DNA of 64,000 nt from Marinobacter fuscus (GCF_003007675.1 NZ_PXNP01000004.1:62001-126000); one strand, 5' to 3'. Shown: positions 17,660 to 28,321, numbered from the stretch's first letter. The notes: generated from the sequence alone by a model not told the origin. Numbers and translations are program-made.

Positions 17660-18529
17660 ATGGCTGCAATTACCGCTGCAATGGTCAAGGAACTGCGTGA
17701 GCGTACTGGCCTTGGCATGATGGAGTGCAAAAAAGCACTGGTTGAAGCTGGCGGCAGTGTTGACGCTGCAATTGAAGAGCTGCGCAAGTCATCCGGTCTG
17801 AAAGCGGCCAAGAAAGCTGGCCGTACCGCCGCTGAAGGCGTGTCGCTGGTGAAGGTTGCTGACGACAACACATCTGCTTTCATTCTTGAAGTGAACTCTG
17901 AGACCGACTTTGTTGCTCGTGACGACAACTTCATGAACTTTGCCAACGATGTTCTGGAAGTTGCTTTTGCCAAGGGCGAAACTGACGTAGCCAAGCTGAT
18001 GGAAGGCGAGCTGGAAGGCAAGCGCGAAGCGCTGGTTCAGAAGATCGGCGAGAACATCTCCGTTCGTCGTATCGTCAAGATCGAAGGCGCCGTTGTGGGT
18101 GGCTACGTTCACAGCAACAGCAAAATCGCTTCTGTAGTGGCTCTGAGCGCCGGTACCGAAGAACTGGCCCGTGACATCGCCATGCACGTGGCAGCTGTCA
18201 ACCCGCGCGTTGGTAAGCCGGAAGAAATGCCGGAAGACGAGCTGGAAAATGAAAAGGCGATCATCAAGGCCCAGCCGGATATGGAAGGCAAGCCTGCCGA
18301 GATCGTTGAGAAGATGATGGGTGGCCGTATCAAGAAGTTCCTGGCTGAAAACAGCCTGGTTGAGCAACCGTTCGTTAAGAACCCGGACCAGAAAGTGGGT
18401 GAACTGATCAAGGCCGCCGGTGGCGAGCTGGTTGGTTTCGTCCGCCTGGAAGTGGGTGAAGGAATCGAAAAAGAAGAGGTGGATTTTGCTGCTGAAGTGG
18501 CTGCGGCCGCTGGCACAGGCAAGGCCTGA
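17660..18529 (+). CDS. tsf: Elongation factor Ts
   Basis: A 289-residue guanine-nucleotide exchange factor for EF-Tu. Features are the UBA-like N-terminus ([24 protein letters not shown]), the [10 protein letters not shown] motif that touches EF-Tu, and the C-terminal [10 protein letters not shown] module. ATG 17660 with AGAGGA upstream is the start; the TTG two codons earlier is not. Followed by a gap with two hairpins before pyrH. Confidence 0.98.
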   Translation: MAAITAAMVKELRERTGLGMMECKKALVEAGGSVDAAIEELRKSSGLKAAKKAGRTAAEGVSLVKVADDNTSAFILEVNSETDFVARDDNFMNFANDVLEVAFAKGETDVAKLMEGELEGKREALVQKIGENISVRRIVKIEGAVVGGYVHSNSKIASVVALSAGTEELARDIAMHVAAVNPRVGKPEEMPEDELENEKAIIKAQPDMEGKPAEIVEKMMGGRIKKFLAENSLVEQPFVKNPDQKVGELIKAAGGELVGFVRLEVGEGIEKEEVDFAAEVAAAAGTGKA

Positions 18530-18543
18530 TCCCTCTCTGATTT

Positions 18544-18569
18544 GCGCCGCCGTGTAATGCGGCTGGCGC
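18544..18569 (+). other. Stem-loop after tsf
   Basis: GCGCCGCCG (18544-18552) pairs with CGGCTGGCGC (18560-18569) apart from one bulged T, with a 7-nt loop. No T-run follows, so termination would be weak or factor-dependent. Confidence 0.4.
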
Positions 18570-18614
18570 GCCTGAGTCTGCCACGTCAGCTGGGGTTACC
18601 CGGCTTTCGTGGCG

Positions 18615-18664
18615 GGCTTGTATCTGAGATGCCCCTTTTTTGAGGGGTATGTCAGATACAAGCC
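18615..18664 (+). promoter_or_regulatory. Long perfect hairpin between tsf and pyrH
   Basis: GGCTTGTATCTGA (18615-18627) is fully complementary to 18652-18664, and the inner ATGCCCC/GGGGTAT (one G-T pair) extends the stem to about 20 bp around a T-rich loop. No T-run follows, so it is unlike a normal terminator. It sits about 48 nt before the pyrH start and could insulate, attenuate or be an RNase III processing site. Confidence 0.7.
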
Positions 18665-18712
18665 TGCGACGGGTTTGATACCGGACAGCCAACAGACGAA
18701 AAGGGGATCACC

Positions 18713-19441
18713 ATGCCGACACCTTCCAATACCCAGCCCAGATACAAGCGCGTTTTGCTAAAGCTTAGTGGTGAAGCCCTGATGGGAGACCACGATTTCG
18801 GTATTGATCCCAAAGTTCTTGACCGCATGGCCCTCGAAATCGGGGCGCTGATTGGCATAGGTGTGCAGGTTGGCCTGGTCATTGGCGGTGGTAACCTGTT
18901 CCGGGGAGCGGCGCTGAGCGCGGCAGGCCTCGACCGGGTAACCGGCGATCACATGGGAATGCTGGCAACGGTTATGAACGGCCTTGCTATGCGCGATGCC
19001 CTTGAGCGCTCCAACATCCGTACTCGCGTTATGTCGGCTATCCCGATGAGTGGTATTGTAGAGCACTATGATCGTCGCCGTGCCGTCCGGGATCTTAAAG
19101 AAGGTGATGTGGTGATCTTCAGCGCCGGAACCGGTAACCCGTTCTTTACCACAGATTCCGCAGCCTGCCTGCGTGGAATCGAGATTCAGGCCGATGCGGT
19201 TCTGAAAGCGACGAAAGTAGACGGCGTGTATTCGGCTGACCCGAACCTTGATCCTACTGCCGAGAAGTACGACCGCCTGTCGTACGATGAGGTGCTCGAC
19301 AAGAAGCTGGGTGTGATGGATCTTACTGCAATCTGCCTTGCCCGGGATCACGGCATGCCGCTGCGTGTGTTCGACATGAACCGCCCGGGTGTGCTGACGC
19401 GCATCGTGACCGGCGAGAAAGAAGGCACACTGATTGAATGA
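18713..19441 (+). CDS. pyrH: Uridylate kinase
   Basis: A 242-residue UMP kinase of the amino-acid-kinase fold, unrelated to eukaryotic UMP/CMP kinases; it is hexameric and regulated by GTP and UTP. Visible are [11 protein letters not shown] (phosphate loop), [27 protein letters not shown] and [21 protein letters not shown] 18713 has AAGGGG upstream. Second half of the conserved tsf-pyrH-frr-uppS series. Confidence 0.98.
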   Translation: MPTPSNTQPRYKRVLLKLSGEALMGDHDFGIDPKVLDRMALEIGALIGIGVQVGLVIGGGNLFRGAALSAAGLDRVTGDHMGMLATVMNGLAMRDALERSNIRTRVMSAIPMSGIVEHYDRRRAVRDLKEGDVVIFSAGTGNPFFTTDSAACLRGIEIQADAVLKATKVDGVYSADPNLDPTAEKYDRLSYDEVLDKKLGVMDLTAICLARDHGMPLRVFDMNRPGVLTRIVTGEKEGTLIE

Positions 19442-19512
19442 TTGATGCGGGCGTGAGCGCATGATGCGCCGTTTGCCTGTCTGGACCAGTTGAACGAATT
19501 GAGGAAGCAAAC

Positions 19513-20070
19513 GTGATCAACGACATTAAAACCGAAGCTGAAAAGAAAATGAAAAAGAGCCTGGAGGCTCTGCATTCGGCTTTCAACAAGATTCGGACTG
19601 GCCGTGCCCATCCTGCCATTCTGGACAGCGTGATGGTGAACTACTACGGTCAGGAAACGCCTCTGAAGCAGGTGGCCAGCGTTAACGTGGAAGACAACCG
19701 TACGCTGACGGTCGCCCCCTGGGAAAAGAACCTGGTGCCGACGATCGAGAAGGCAATCATGAGTTCTGACCTTGGCCTGAACCCGGCCACCAGTGGCGAT
19801 ATCATTCGTGTACCGATGCCGATGCTGACGGAAGAGACCCGTAAAGAAATGGTCAAGCAGGCCCGTGCAGACGCTGAGAATGGCCGGGTATCTGTGCGCA
19901 ATGCCCGTCGCGATGCCAACAGCATGATCAAGGATTTGCTGAAAGAGAAAGAAATCAGCGAAGACGACGAGCGTCGCGGTGAAGACGAAGTGCAAAAGCT
20001 GACCGACAAGTACATTGCTGAAGTCGACAAGATGCTGAAGGCGAAGGAAGAGGATCTGATGGCAGTGTAA
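19513..20070 (+). CDS. frr: Ribosome recycling factor
   Basis: A 185-residue tRNA-shaped factor that splits post-termination ribosomes with EF-G. The helical bundle has the typical [21 protein letters not shown] and [22 protein letters not shown] segments. The start codon is GTG, preceded by GAGGA 8 nt upstream. It lies 71 bp after pyrH. Confidence 0.98.
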   Translation: MINDIKTEAEKKMKKSLEALHSAFNKIRTGRAHPAILDSVMVNYYGQETPLKQVASVNVEDNRTLTVAPWEKNLVPTIEKAIMSSDLGLNPATSGDIIRVPMPMLTEETRKEMVKQARADAENGRVSVRNARRDANSMIKDLLKEKEISEDDERRGEDEVQKLTDKYIAEVDKMLKAKEEDLMAV

Positions 20071-20131
20071 TCGCCACCGGATATTCAGGAGCAGGATCAG
20101 TGGCGGTTGTCGCCGCCGCACAGAGGGTTTC

Positions 20132-20902
20132 ATGACGGTAAAAGTGACCGCAGAGATACCGGTGGCGGCTGAAGCTCGCCCCCGGCACGTAGCCATTATC
20201 ATGGATGGCAACAATCGCTGGGCGAAAGCGCGGCGCCTGAAGGGAGTCGCGGGGCATAAGGCGGGTGTTGATGCGGTAAGGGCCGTAGTTGAAACCTGTG
20301 CGCGTGAGGGGGTAGAGGTGCTTACCCTGTTCGCGTTTTCCAGTGAAAACTGGCGGCGCCCGGCCGACGAAGTATCGGCCCTGATGCGCCTGTTCCTGAT
20401 CGCCCTTGAACGGGAAGTCCGAAAACTTCACCGAAACAACATTCGGTTGCGAATTATTGGTGACCGTTCGGCGTTCAATCCGTTGCTCCAACAGCACATG
20501 GACAAAGCCGAGGCGCTGACGGCCAGCAACACCGGCCTTACGCTGGTGATCGCCGCAAACTACGGTGGGCACTGGGATATCACCCAGGCTACGCAGCGGC
20601 TTGCTGCGGAGGTCAGTGCCGGGCGCCTTCAGCCTTCAGACATCACCGACGACCTGATTCAGGCCAACCTGAGTATTGGCGACCTGCCCATGCCGGATCT
20701 TCTTATCCGGACGGCGGGCGAGCAGCGGGTGAGCAATTTCCTGCTCTGGCATCTGGCTTACACCGAGTTCTACTTTTCGGATGTGTTCTGGCCGGACTTC
20801 AAGCAAGATGAAATGATCAAGGCGCTGGCGGCCTACGCCGGGCGCCAGCGTCGCTTTGGGCAGACCGACGATCAGATTGCGGCCCGCTCTTCACAACAAT
20901 AA
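20132..20902 (+). CDS. uppS: Di-trans,poly-cis-undecaprenyl-diphosphate synthase
   Basis: A 256-residue cis-prenyltransferase that makes the C55 lipid carrier precursor for peptidoglycan from FPP and eight IPP. Motifs are IIMDGNNRWAKARRL (catalytic Asp), FAFSSENWRRP (Ser-Asn region) and the IPP-binding LLIRTAGEQRVSNFLLWHLAYTEFYF. The usual RTGGE is RTAGE here, a small change in the binding loop. It leads directly into cdsA. Confidence 0.97.
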   Translation: MTVKVTAEIPVAAEARPRHVAIIMDGNNRWAKARRLKGVAGHKAGVDAVRAVVETCAREGVEVLTLFAFSSENWRRPADEVSALMRLFLIALEREVRKLHRNNIRLRIIGDRSAFNPLLQQHMDKAEALTASNTGLTLVIAANYGGHWDITQATQRLAAEVSAGRLQPSDITDDLIQANLSIGDLPMPDLLIRTAGEQRVSNFLLWHLAYTEFYFSDVFWPDFKQDEMIKALAAYAGRQRRFGQTDDQIAARSSQQ

Positions 20903-20920
20903 CCAGAAGCGACTTCTATT

Positions 20921-21766
20921 GTGCTTAAAACCCGTATTATCACCGCTTTGATTCTCGCCCCCATTGCGATTGGCGGTATTTTCTTCCTGCCGCCCGCCGG
21001 TTTTGCGTTATTTACCGGTGTTGTTATTACTCTGGGTGCCTGGGAATGGGCTAATATGGCCGGTATTGAAAATCAACCCGGCCGAATTGGCTATGCCCTG
21101 GCCATGGCGGTACTGCTGTTTGCCATCAAGTCTGTTCCTGCTGCCGCGGCGCTCTTGGTCGCGGTTGCCTGGTGGCTGGCCGGGTTCTGGCTGGTGCGGC
21201 GGTACCCGGAAGGCTCTGGCTCCTGGGGCTCGGTTCCGGTTCGCGCACTGATGGGGGTGCTGGTGCTGGTGCCAGCCTGGGTCGGGTTGAATCATCTGCG
21301 CGCCGGAACCCTTGAATTTGGTGTGTTTTCCAATAGTTTACTGGCTATTCTGTATGTTTTGCTGGTGGTTTGGGTGGCGGATATCGGCGCTTACTTTGCG
21401 GGCCGGGCCTTTGGCAAAGCCAAGCTGGCGCCCAGGGTCAGCCCGGGCAAATCCTGGGCCGGTGTCTGGGGTGGTCAGGTGGCGGTGGCGCTGCTGGCCA
21501 TGGCCGCCGGTTTTGTCGCCCAGGCGACGATGGCCGATGCCCTGTTGCTGATCGTTGCCAGCCTCGCTACGGGTATGGTGTCGGTGCTTGGCGACCTGTT
21601 TGAAAGTATGCTCAAGCGTTTTCGCGGCATCAAAGACAGCAGTCAGCTGTTGCCCGGGCACGGCGGTATCATGGATCGTATCGACAGCCTGACGGCCGCG
21701 ATTCCGGTTTTTGCCCTGATCATTACCCTCCTGGGGTGGTTGGCTGCAGGTTCTGGCACTTTATGA
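20921..21766 (+). CDS. cdsA: Phosphatidate cytidylyltransferase
   Basis: A 281-residue inner-membrane enzyme with about eight hydrophobic segments that makes CDP-diacylglycerol for phospholipid synthesis. The CDP-DAG synthase signature is intact: [38 protein letters not shown], shown by SLKR-like MLKRF and [10 protein letters not shown] near the C-terminus. The start is GTG with a weak binding site. Its TGA overlaps the dxr ATG (ATGA). Confidence 0.97.
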   Translation: MLKTRIITALILAPIAIGGIFFLPPAGFALFTGVVITLGAWEWANMAGIENQPGRIGYALAMAVLLFAIKSVPAAAALLVAVAWWLAGFWLVRRYPEGSGSWGSVPVRALMGVLVLVPAWVGLNHLRAGTLEFGVFSNSLLAILYVLLVVWVADIGAYFAGRAFGKAKLAPRVSPGKSWAGVWGGQVAVALLAMAAGFVAQATMADALLLIVASLATGMVSVLGDLFESMLKRFRGIKDSSQLLPGHGGIMDRIDSLTAAIPVFALIITLLGWLAAGSGTL

Positions 21767-22947
21767 ATCAACGTGTAGTAACCATACTCGGTGCCACCGG
21801 CTCTATCGGCCTGAACACGCTGGATGTTGTCCGGCGCCACCCGCAACGTTTTTCAGTTTACGCACTCACCGCCGGTACCCGGGCCGAAGAACTGGCGCAA
21901 TTGTGCCGGGAGTTTCGTCCGCAAGTGGCGGTTATGGCGGATTCCGGGGCTGCGAAGCGGTTGGAGACTCTGCTGGCCGACCTGCCGGAAACCCGCGTAT
22001 TGGCAGGGGAGCAGGGTTTGTGCGAGGTGGCGGCCTCCAGCGAGTCGGATACGGTGATGGCTGCCATTGTCGGGGCGGCAGGGCTGGCGCCCACCTTGTC
22101 AGCCGTTCGGGCCGGTAAGCGTGTATTGCTGGCGAACAAGGAGGCGCTGGTGATGTCGGGCCAGCTCTTTATGGATGCCGTGGCCGAGTCCGGGGCGGAG
22201 TTATTGCCTATCGATTCCGAGCACAACGCTATCTTCCAGTGCATGCCCCCCAGCCAGGTCCGGAACCCCCATGGTGCGGGCATTACCCGTATTCTGCTGA
22301 CCGCATCGGGCGGGCCTTTCCGCACCATGAGCGCCGACCGTTTGCAGCACGTTACGCCCGCCCAGGCATGTGCGCACCCCAACTGGAGTATGGGGCGTAA
22401 AATCTCGGTGGATTCCGCGACTCTGATGAACAAGGGCCTGGAGCTGATTGAGGCCTGCTGGCTGTTCAACACCACCCCCGAGTTTGTGGATGTGCATGTG
22501 CACCCGGAGAGCATTATTCACTCGATGGTCGAATACGCCGACGGCTCTGTGCTGGCACAACTTGGCAGCCCGGACATGCGCACGCCCATTGCCAATGGCC
22601 TGGCCTGGCCGGAGCGGATTGATGCCGGTGTCGCGCCGCTGGATCTGTTTAGCATTGGCCGCTTTCATTTTGAACGGCCGGACACCGACCGGTTTCCGTG
22701 TCTGCGCCTGGCAGCCGATGCCTTTGCCGAAGGCGGAACCTCGCCCGCGGTTCTTAATGCGGCCAACGAAATTGCGGTGGCGGCATTTCTTGAAGGTCGG
22801 CTGCCGTTTACCCGCATCCCCGTTATCATAGAGCAGACTCTGGCCAGCACAGAATCCGTGCCTGCGCGGAGCTTTGAAACCATCTTCGCCAAGGATGCCG
22901 AGGCGCGGGCAAGAGCCCGGGAACACATTGCCTTGGTGGCGGTCTGA
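21763..22947 (+). CDS. dxr: 1-deoxy-D-xylulose 5-phosphate reductoisomerase
   Basis: A 394-residue NADPH-dependent enzyme of the MEP isoprenoid pathway (DXP to MEP). Visible are the NADPH loop [25 protein letters not shown], the metal-binding [11 protein letters not shown] (Asp-Glu) and the flexible SWNMGRK-type loop here [22 protein letters not shown] with E for metal binding. ATG 21763 overlaps the cdsA stop; the upstream in-frame start is not supported. A sigmaE-like promoter for rseP overlaps its last codons. Confidence 0.98.
   Translation: MNQRVVTILGATGSIGLNTLDVVRRHPQRFSVYALTAGTRAEELAQLCREFRPQVAVMADSGAAKRLETLLADLPETRVLAGEQGLCEVAASSESDTVMAAIVGAAGLAPTLSAVRAGKRVLLANKEALVMSGQLFMDAVAESGAELLPIDSEHNAIFQCMPPSQVRNPHGAGITRILLTASGGPFRTMSADRLQHVTPAQACAHPNWSMGRKISVDSATLMNKGLELIEACWLFNTTPEFVDVHVHPESIIHSMVEYADGSVLAQLGSPDMRTPIANGLAWPERIDAGVAPLDLFSIGRFHFERPDTDRFPCLRLAADAFAEGGTSPAVLNAANEIAVAAFLEGRLPFTRIPVIIEQTLASTESVPARSFETIFAKDAEARARAREHIALVAV
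22920..22947 (+). promoter_or_regulatory. Possible sigmaE-type promoter of rseP-bamA
   Basis: GGAACAC (22920-22926), 16-nt spacer, TCTGA (22943-22947), compared with the sigmaE pattern GGAACTT-N16-TCTGA. It overlaps the dxr 3' end and lies 49 nt before the rseP ATG. Envelope-stress control of this gene block is known in enterobacteria; here it is inferred from the match alone. Confidence 0.4.
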
Positions 22948-22995
22948 ATCTGATATGGTTTGCACTCTGGCTGAAAGCCGAAATCCGGGGAGTTT

Positions 22996-24345
22996 ATGCA
23001 GATAATTCAATCCGTTCTGGCGCTGGCGCTAACGCTCGGCATCCTCGTGACCCTGCATGAGTACGGGCACTTCTGGGTGGCCAGAAGGTGTGGTGTGAAA
23101 GTGCTGCGATTTTCGGTGGGCTTCGGCAAACCTCTGTTTTCCTGGTACGACCGGCATGGAACGGAGTTTGCCATCGCTGCCATTCCACTGGGCGGCTACG
23201 TGAAGATGTTGGATGAGCGCGAAGGCCCGGTGCCGGATGAGCTTCGCGAACAGGCCTTTACCGCGAAGCCTCCCGGACAGCGCATTGCCATTGCCGCAGC
23301 AGGGCCGATGGCGAATTTCCTGTTTGCCATTGCCGCTTACTGGCTGCTAAGCGTAGTGGGTGTTACCACCGTGGCACCGGTGGTGGGGGATGTGGCGCCA
23401 AACAGCGTGGCCGAGCGTGCCGGGCTGCAGAGCGGCATGGAGATCCACGCCATCGACGGCCACGGCGTCCATTCCTGGCGGGATGTGAACATGCGCTTGC
23501 TGGAGCGTGCGGGGGAGCATGGCGAGGTGTCGCTGGAGGTATCCCGCAATGGTTCCCGGGGTGAGGTTTCAGGTTCTCTCGGAGGCTGGCGGCTGAGCGA
23601 TGATACGCCGGATCCGCTGGCAGAATTCGGTATTTCCCCCTGGCGCCCGACGATTCCGGCGGTTCTGGGTGAAATATCACCCGATGGCCGGGCTTACATG
23701 GCGGGTCTTCAGCCCGGAGATCGCATTCTCTCGGTGGACGGCGAGCCGGTTACGCACTGGTTTGCCCTGGTAGAGTTCATCCGTAGCGCCCCGGAGCAGC
23801 CGTTAGCACTGGCCATCGAGAGGGGCGGCGATCCGTTACAGCTGGCCATAACGCCAGCCTCCCGCACCCTGGAGAATGGCGAGGTTATCGGCTTTGTCGG
23901 CGCGGGTGTGCAACAAATTGAATGGCCCGAAGACTCACTGAGGGAGGTACGTTTCGGGCCCTTGGCGGCGATTCCCAATGCCATCAGCGAAACCTGGGCC
24001 GACACCCGCCTGACACTGGTCGCCATTAAAAAGATGGTGACAGGCCTGCTTTCGCCCAGCAATCTCAGTGGCCCGATTACCATTGCCCGGGTGGCCGAGG
24101 CCAGCGTGAGCTCAGGCTTTGAAGACTTTATCCGCTTTCTGGCCTACCTGAGCGTAAGCCTTGGAGTGCTCAACCTGCTGCCGGTGCCGGTGCTCGATGG
24201 CGGGCACATAGTGTATTACACCATCGAAGCCATCCGCAGAAAGCCGCTTTCTGAGCAGGCCCAGGCATTCGGATTACGAATTGGTATGGCTTTGATCCTT
24301 ACTTTAATGGTGTTTGCTCTTTACAACGACCTGATGCGGTTGTGA
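22996..24345 (+). CDS. rseP: Site-2 intramembrane zinc protease RseP (MucP)
   Basis: A 449-residue inner-membrane protease that cuts the anti-sigma factor (RseA/MucA type) in the envelope stress response. The zinc motif HEYGH is in the first helix (residues 21-25); a GxG loop (GGYVKMLDE) follows, then two periplasmic PDZ domains (about 110-200 and 205-290) and the second active-site motif NLLPVPVLDGGHIV near residue 395. ATG 22996 has GGGAG upstream. bamA follows 45 bp later, linking stress signalling and outer-membrane assembly. Confidence 0.98.
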   Translation: MQIIQSVLALALTLGILVTLHEYGHFWVARRCGVKVLRFSVGFGKPLFSWYDRHGTEFAIAAIPLGGYVKMLDEREGPVPDELREQAFTAKPPGQRIAIAAAGPMANFLFAIAAYWLLSVVGVTTVAPVVGDVAPNSVAERAGLQSGMEIHAIDGHGVHSWRDVNMRLLERAGEHGEVSLEVSRNGSRGEVSGSLGGWRLSDDTPDPLAEFGISPWRPTIPAVLGEISPDGRAYMAGLQPGDRILSVDGEPVTHWFALVEFIRSAPEQPLALAIERGGDPLQLAITPASRTLENGEVIGFVGAGVQQIEWPEDSLREVRFGPLAAIPNAISETWADTRLTLVAIKKMVTGLLSPSNLSGPITIARVAEASVSSGFEDFIRFLAYLSVSLGVLNLLPVPVLDGGHIVYYTIEAIRRKPLSEQAQAFGLRIGMALILTLMVFALYNDLMRL

Positions 24346-24390
24346 GAATTGCGAGCCCCTAACCGCACATTAACCAGGCGAAATATCTGA

Positions 24391-26709
24391 ATGAGACGTT
24401 CCCTTCTAGCTGTAGCCGTTGGCTTCGCCATTGCCGCAACCGGTATGAAGCCAGCGCTGGCAGATGAATTCACGGTTGCGGATATCGAAGTTGAAGGCCT
24501 GCAACGGGTTTCTGCCGGTTCGGTGTTTGCCGCGTTTCCGATTAACATCGGCGATCGCATGGGAGAGGCAAGGCTGGCGACGGCTATCAAGGATCTGTTT
24601 TCTACCGGCCTGTTTACCGATATCGAAGCGAGCCGTGATCAGGGTGTCCTGATTCTGTCGGTGAAGGAACGGCCGTCCATTTCCTCCATTGAAATCGACG
24701 GTAACAAGAACATAGAAACCCAGATGCTGATGGATGCGCTTGCCGGTGCCGGCCTGGAAGAAGGCCAAGTGTTCCGCCGCGCAACTCTGGAAAAGCTTGA
24801 GCTGGAAATATTGCGCTCCTACATAGCTCAGGGCCGGTATAACGCCCGGGTAAAGGCCACCGCGGAAGAGCTGCCCAGGAATCGCGTAGCGGTGCGGCTC
24901 GATATTAATGAGGGCAGTGTCGCCGCCATCCGGCATATCAACATCATCGGCAATCAGGCCTTCGGCGACGAAGAGCTCACCGACTTGTTCGAACTGCGCA
25001 CCAGTAGCTGGTGGAACTCGCTCACCAACAAAGACAAATATGCCCGTGAACGCCTGAGTGGCGACCTGGAAACCCTGCGCTCATTTTATCTGGATCGGGG
25101 GTATCTGGATTTCAGCGTGGAATCCAGCCAGGTGTCGATTTCGCCCGACAAGCAGAAAGTGTTTATTGCTATTGCCCTTGATGAGGGGCCGCAATACACC
25201 ATTTCCGAGATTCGCCTGCGGGGCGACCTGATTGTGGGCGAGGAAGAGTTGCGTAAGTTCATTCCTGTGGAAGCCGGTGACGTGTTCTCCCGGGCGAAAA
25301 TGACGGCCATCTCCGAAGCCCTTTCTTTCCGCCTCGGCCGTGAAGGCTATGCCTTTGCAAATGTGAACCCGGTGCCCGAGCCGGGCGAGGACAACTCCGC
25401 CGTGGTGACCTTCTTTGTTGAACCCGGAAAGCGCGCCTATGTTCGGCGGGTGAACTTTGAAGGTAACGTATCCACCAAGGATGAGGTGCTGCGCCAGGAA
25501 ATGACCCAGATGGAAGGCGGTGTTGCCTCGTCGGACCGGATCGAATTTTCAAAAAGCCGGCTGGAACGGCTGGGCTTCTTCCAGGGTGTAGAGGTTGACA
25601 CGGTACCGGTGCCCGGCACCGATGACCTGGTGGATGTGAACTACCGGGTACAGGAACAGCCGACGGGCAGTTTGTCGGCCTCTGTTGGTTTCTCACAGAA
25701 CTCCGGGGTGATCCTCGGCGCCTCGGTGTCGGAAAACAACTTCTTTGGTACCGGCAAGCGGGTGTCTTTCGGGGTGAATGTGAGCGATTCGGTAAAGAGC
25801 GCCAATATTTCCTATCTCGATCCTTATTTCACCGTAGACGGAGTTAGCCGGGGCTTCAGTCTGTTTGCCCGGGAAACCGATTACGAGGAAGAGGACATTT
25901 CCTCGTATCTGCTGGATGAGTATGGCGGCCGACTGACATTCGGTTATCCGATGGATTCGATTACCCGGCTCAATTTCGGCCTCGGCGTTACCCAGTCGAA
26001 CATCAAGCCCGGTGTGTTCTCTGCCCAGGAAGTGCGGGATTTCATTACCGAAGAAGGCGACTCCTTCAACAACTATTTCCTGTTTACCAGCTGGCGGCGC
26101 AGTACGCTCAACCGCGGTGTGTTGCCAACGGATGGTTATAGCCATTCGGTGTCTCTGGATGTGGCTGTTCCCGGCAGTGATCTGACGTTCTACAAAGCGA
26201 CGTACCGAACCGATTTCTATTTTCCGCTGGTGGACTCGTCTAACTGGGTGATTCGTGCCCGCACCGAACTGGGCTACGGCGACGGTTACGGCGATCGCAC
26301 CCAGATGCCGTTTTTCGAGCATTTCTATTCCGGGGGTTACGGCTCTGTGCGTGGCTACCGGGCCAACTCTCTGGGTAACAAGGCCGAACGCGTATCCGGA
26401 GACTTGTCCGATCCGGATCCGTTTGGCGGTAACGTGCTGACCGAGGCCGGGCTGGAGCTGATCTTCCCGACGCCTTTTGCCGGAGATTCCCGCTCCATGA
26501 GAACCTCGTTCTTCGTGGATGCGGGGCAGGTGTTCGATACCGAGCGTGGATTCGACCCCGAGTTTACCGAGGTACGCACCTCCGCTGGCCTGAGCTTCCA
26601 GTGGATTACCGCGGTGGGCCCTCTGGCGTTCAGCCTGGCCAAGCCGCTGAACGACAAAGCGGGTGATGATACCCAGGTGTTCCAGTTCTCGCTGGGCCAG
26701 ACGTTCTGA
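24391..26709 (+). CDS. bamA: Outer-membrane protein assembly factor BamA
   Basis: A 772-residue Omp85 protein, core of the BAM complex that inserts beta-barrels in the outer membrane. A signal peptide (about 1-24, ends ALA) precedes five POTRA domains (about 25-425; FTVADIEVEGLQRVS begins the first) and a 16-stranded barrel. The conserved lid-lock motif VRGY lies in SGGYGSVRGYRANSLG, and the C-terminus ends in the aromatic FQFSLGQTF, as expected. ATG has AGGCG upstream. The skp gene follows. Confidence 0.98.
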   Translation: MRRSLLAVAVGFAIAATGMKPALADEFTVADIEVEGLQRVSAGSVFAAFPINIGDRMGEARLATAIKDLFSTGLFTDIEASRDQGVLILSVKERPSISSIEIDGNKNIETQMLMDALAGAGLEEGQVFRRATLEKLELEILRSYIAQGRYNARVKATAEELPRNRVAVRLDINEGSVAAIRHINIIGNQAFGDEELTDLFELRTSSWWNSLTNKDKYARERLSGDLETLRSFYLDRGYLDFSVESSQVSISPDKQKVFIAIALDEGPQYTISEIRLRGDLIVGEEELRKFIPVEAGDVFSRAKMTAISEALSFRLGREGYAFANVNPVPEPGEDNSAVVTFFVEPGKRAYVRRVNFEGNVSTKDEVLRQEMTQMEGGVASSDRIEFSKSRLERLGFFQGVEVDTVPVPGTDDLVDVNYRVQEQPTGSLSASVGFSQNSGVILGASVSENNFFGTGKRVSFGVNVSDSVKSANISYLDPYFTVDGVSRGFSLFARETDYEEEDISSYLLDEYGGRLTFGYPMDSITRLNFGLGVTQSNIKPGVFSAQEVRDFITEEGDSFNNYFLFTSWRRSTLNRGVLPTDGYSHSVSLDVAVPGSDLTFYKATYRTDFYFPLVDSSNWVIRARTELGYGDGYGDRTQMPFFEHFYSGGYGSVRGYRANSLGNKAERVSGDLSDPDPFGGNVLTEAGLELIFPTPFAGDSRSMRTSFFVDAGQVFDTERGFDPEFTEVRTSAGLSFQWITAVGPLAFSLAKPLNDKAGDDTQVFQFSLGQTF

Positions 26710-26746
26710 TACTAAAAAAACAGAGAATGAGATACAGGAGATACGT

Positions 26747-27244
26747 ATGAACCGTTTGACTAAACTGATGATGGCGGCTTTGCTGGTTGTTTCGGGCCAG
26801 GTGGCTGCAGAATCCCGAATTGGTGTGGTCGACCTGCGCCAGGCACTCTTTTCGTCTGACGATGCGCAGACTTTCAGTGAGAAACTGCAGAAGGATTTTG
26901 CAGGCGATGAAAGCAAGGTACGGGAGGCCCAGGAGGCAGCCCGCAGTCTGAAAGACCGCCTGGAAAAAGACGGTTCCATGATGAACGAGAGTGAGCGGAA
27001 CCAGCTCGCCAGCCAGTTCCAGGAGAAAGTTCAGGAGTTCAACATGCTCAAGCAACGGCTGGACGCAACCGTAAACCAGCGTAAACAGCAGTTTCTTGAA
27101 AGTGCGCGCCCGGAAGTGGACGCTGCCGTGAAGGAGCTTCTGGAGGAGCACGGCCTGGACCTGATTCTGCCAAGCGAAGCTGTAGTCTATGTAAAGCCGG
27201 ATTTGAACCTGACCAAAGAACTGCTCGACAAACTGAACAAGTAA
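26747..27244 (+). CDS. skp: Periplasmic chaperone Skp (OmpH)
   Basis: A 165-residue secreted chaperone for unfolded outer-membrane proteins. The signal peptide (about 1-21, QVAA|ES) is followed by the small beta core [14 protein letters not shown] and two long charged helices that form the tentacles of the trimer. ATG 26747 has CAGGAG 6 nt upstream; the longer upstream frame is rejected. Located between bamA and lpxD as in most gammaproteobacteria. Confidence 0.95.
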   Translation: MNRLTKLMMAALLVVSGQVAAESRIGVVDLRQALFSSDDAQTFSEKLQKDFAGDESKVREAQEAARSLKDRLEKDGSMMNESERNQLASQFQEKVQEFNMLKQRLDATVNQRKQQFLESARPEVDAAVKELLEEHGLDLILPSEAVVYVKPDLNLTKELLDKLNK

Positions 27245-27284
27245 TCGCTATCGGGGCTCCCCGGCCTTGAGTTTGGAGAACACC

Positions 27285-28310
27285 ATGACGCAAACGTCCT
27301 ATCGGCTGCAGGATATCGCCGATGCTCTTGGCGCCGAATTGCGGGGGGACCCCGAAGCCCTGATTTCGGGGCTGGCGACACTGCAGGCGGCTACGCCCGG
27401 CCAGATCAGCTTCCTGGCAAATCCTTCCTATGCCCGCTATCTCGCCGCAACCGGGGCGTCGGCAGTGATCGTATCTGATAAATTTGCAGAAAGTGTTCCG
27501 ACCAATGTCCTGGTACTGGCGAACCCGTACCTGGGCTATGCTCACCTGAGCCATTGGTTTGATCCCTCTCCCAGAGCGCCTGCGGGCGTGCACCCCACGG
27601 CTGTTGTTGATCCTGATGCGCGAATTCACGAATCTGCTGCTGTTGGCCCTCATGTGGTTATTGAGGCTGATGTCGAGATTGGCGAGCAGGTGGTTGTTGG
27701 TGCGGGCAGTTTTATCGGCGCAAGGTGTCGTCTGGGTGATCAGAGCGTACTGCGCCCCAGGGTAACCCTGGCCCATGATGTGATTCTTGGAAAGCGTTGC
27801 CATATTCTGAGCGGTGCGGTTATCGGCTCTGACGGATTCGGGTTTGCCAATGACCGGGGAGCCTGGCACAGAATTGCGCAGATTGGTGGCGTGGTGCTGG
27901 GTGACGATGTTGAGGTGGGGGCCAACACCACCATAGACCGAGGTGCCCTGGACAGCACCTTGATCGGCAACGGGGTTAAACTCGATAACCTGATTCAGGT
28001 CGCTCACAACGTTCAAATCGGCGACCACAGTGCCATGGCGGCGAAGGTTGGCATCGCGGGCAGCACGCGCATCGGCAAGCATTGTGTATTCGGCGGCGCG
28101 TCTGGCGTTGCCGGTCATCTGGAGATTGCCGATCAGGTACACCTGACCGGCATGACCCTCGTTACCGGAGATATTCGCAAATCCGGAGTCTACTCTTCAG
28201 GCACCAGTGCGGAGCCCAACCGGCAATGGCGAAAGAATGCTGTTCGCTTTCGGCAACTCGACTCGATGGCGCGACAGATTAAAGAACTGGAAAAGAAATT
28301 AGAGGGCTGA
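27285..28310 (+). CDS. lpxD: UDP-3-O-(3-hydroxyacyl)glucosamine N-acyltransferase
   Basis: A 341-residue acyltransferase for the third step of lipid A synthesis. The N-terminal uridine-binding domain (about 1-100) is followed by a hexapeptide left-handed beta-helix. The catalytic His is in [15 protein letters not shown] (near residue 243), and [12 protein letters not shown] is the usual acyl-phosphopantetheine region. A C-terminal helix ends in [12 protein letters not shown] 27285 has TGGAGA upstream. Confidence 0.97.
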   Translation: MTQTSYRLQDIADALGAELRGDPEALISGLATLQAATPGQISFLANPSYARYLAATGASAVIVSDKFAESVPTNVLVLANPYLGYAHLSHWFDPSPRAPAGVHPTAVVDPDARIHESAAVGPHVVIEADVEIGEQVVVGAGSFIGARCRLGDQSVLRPRVTLAHDVILGKRCHILSGAVIGSDGFGFANDRGAWHRIAQIGGVVLGDDVEVGANTTIDRGALDSTLIGNGVKLDNLIQVAHNVQIGDHSAMAAKVGIAGSTRIGKHCVFGGASGVAGHLEIADQVHLTGMTLVTGDIRKSGVYSSGTSAEPNRQWRKNAVRFRQLDSMARQIKELEKKLEG

Positions 28311-28321
28311 GGCCGATCAAC

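Noticed and set aside
25693..26979. 428-codon minus-strand frame over bamA
   Set aside because: Antisense to the bamA barrel region with no domain or binding site.
27048..28142. 364-codon minus-strand frame over skp and lpxD
   Set aside because: Antisense shadow; Arg/Gln-rich composition without known motifs.
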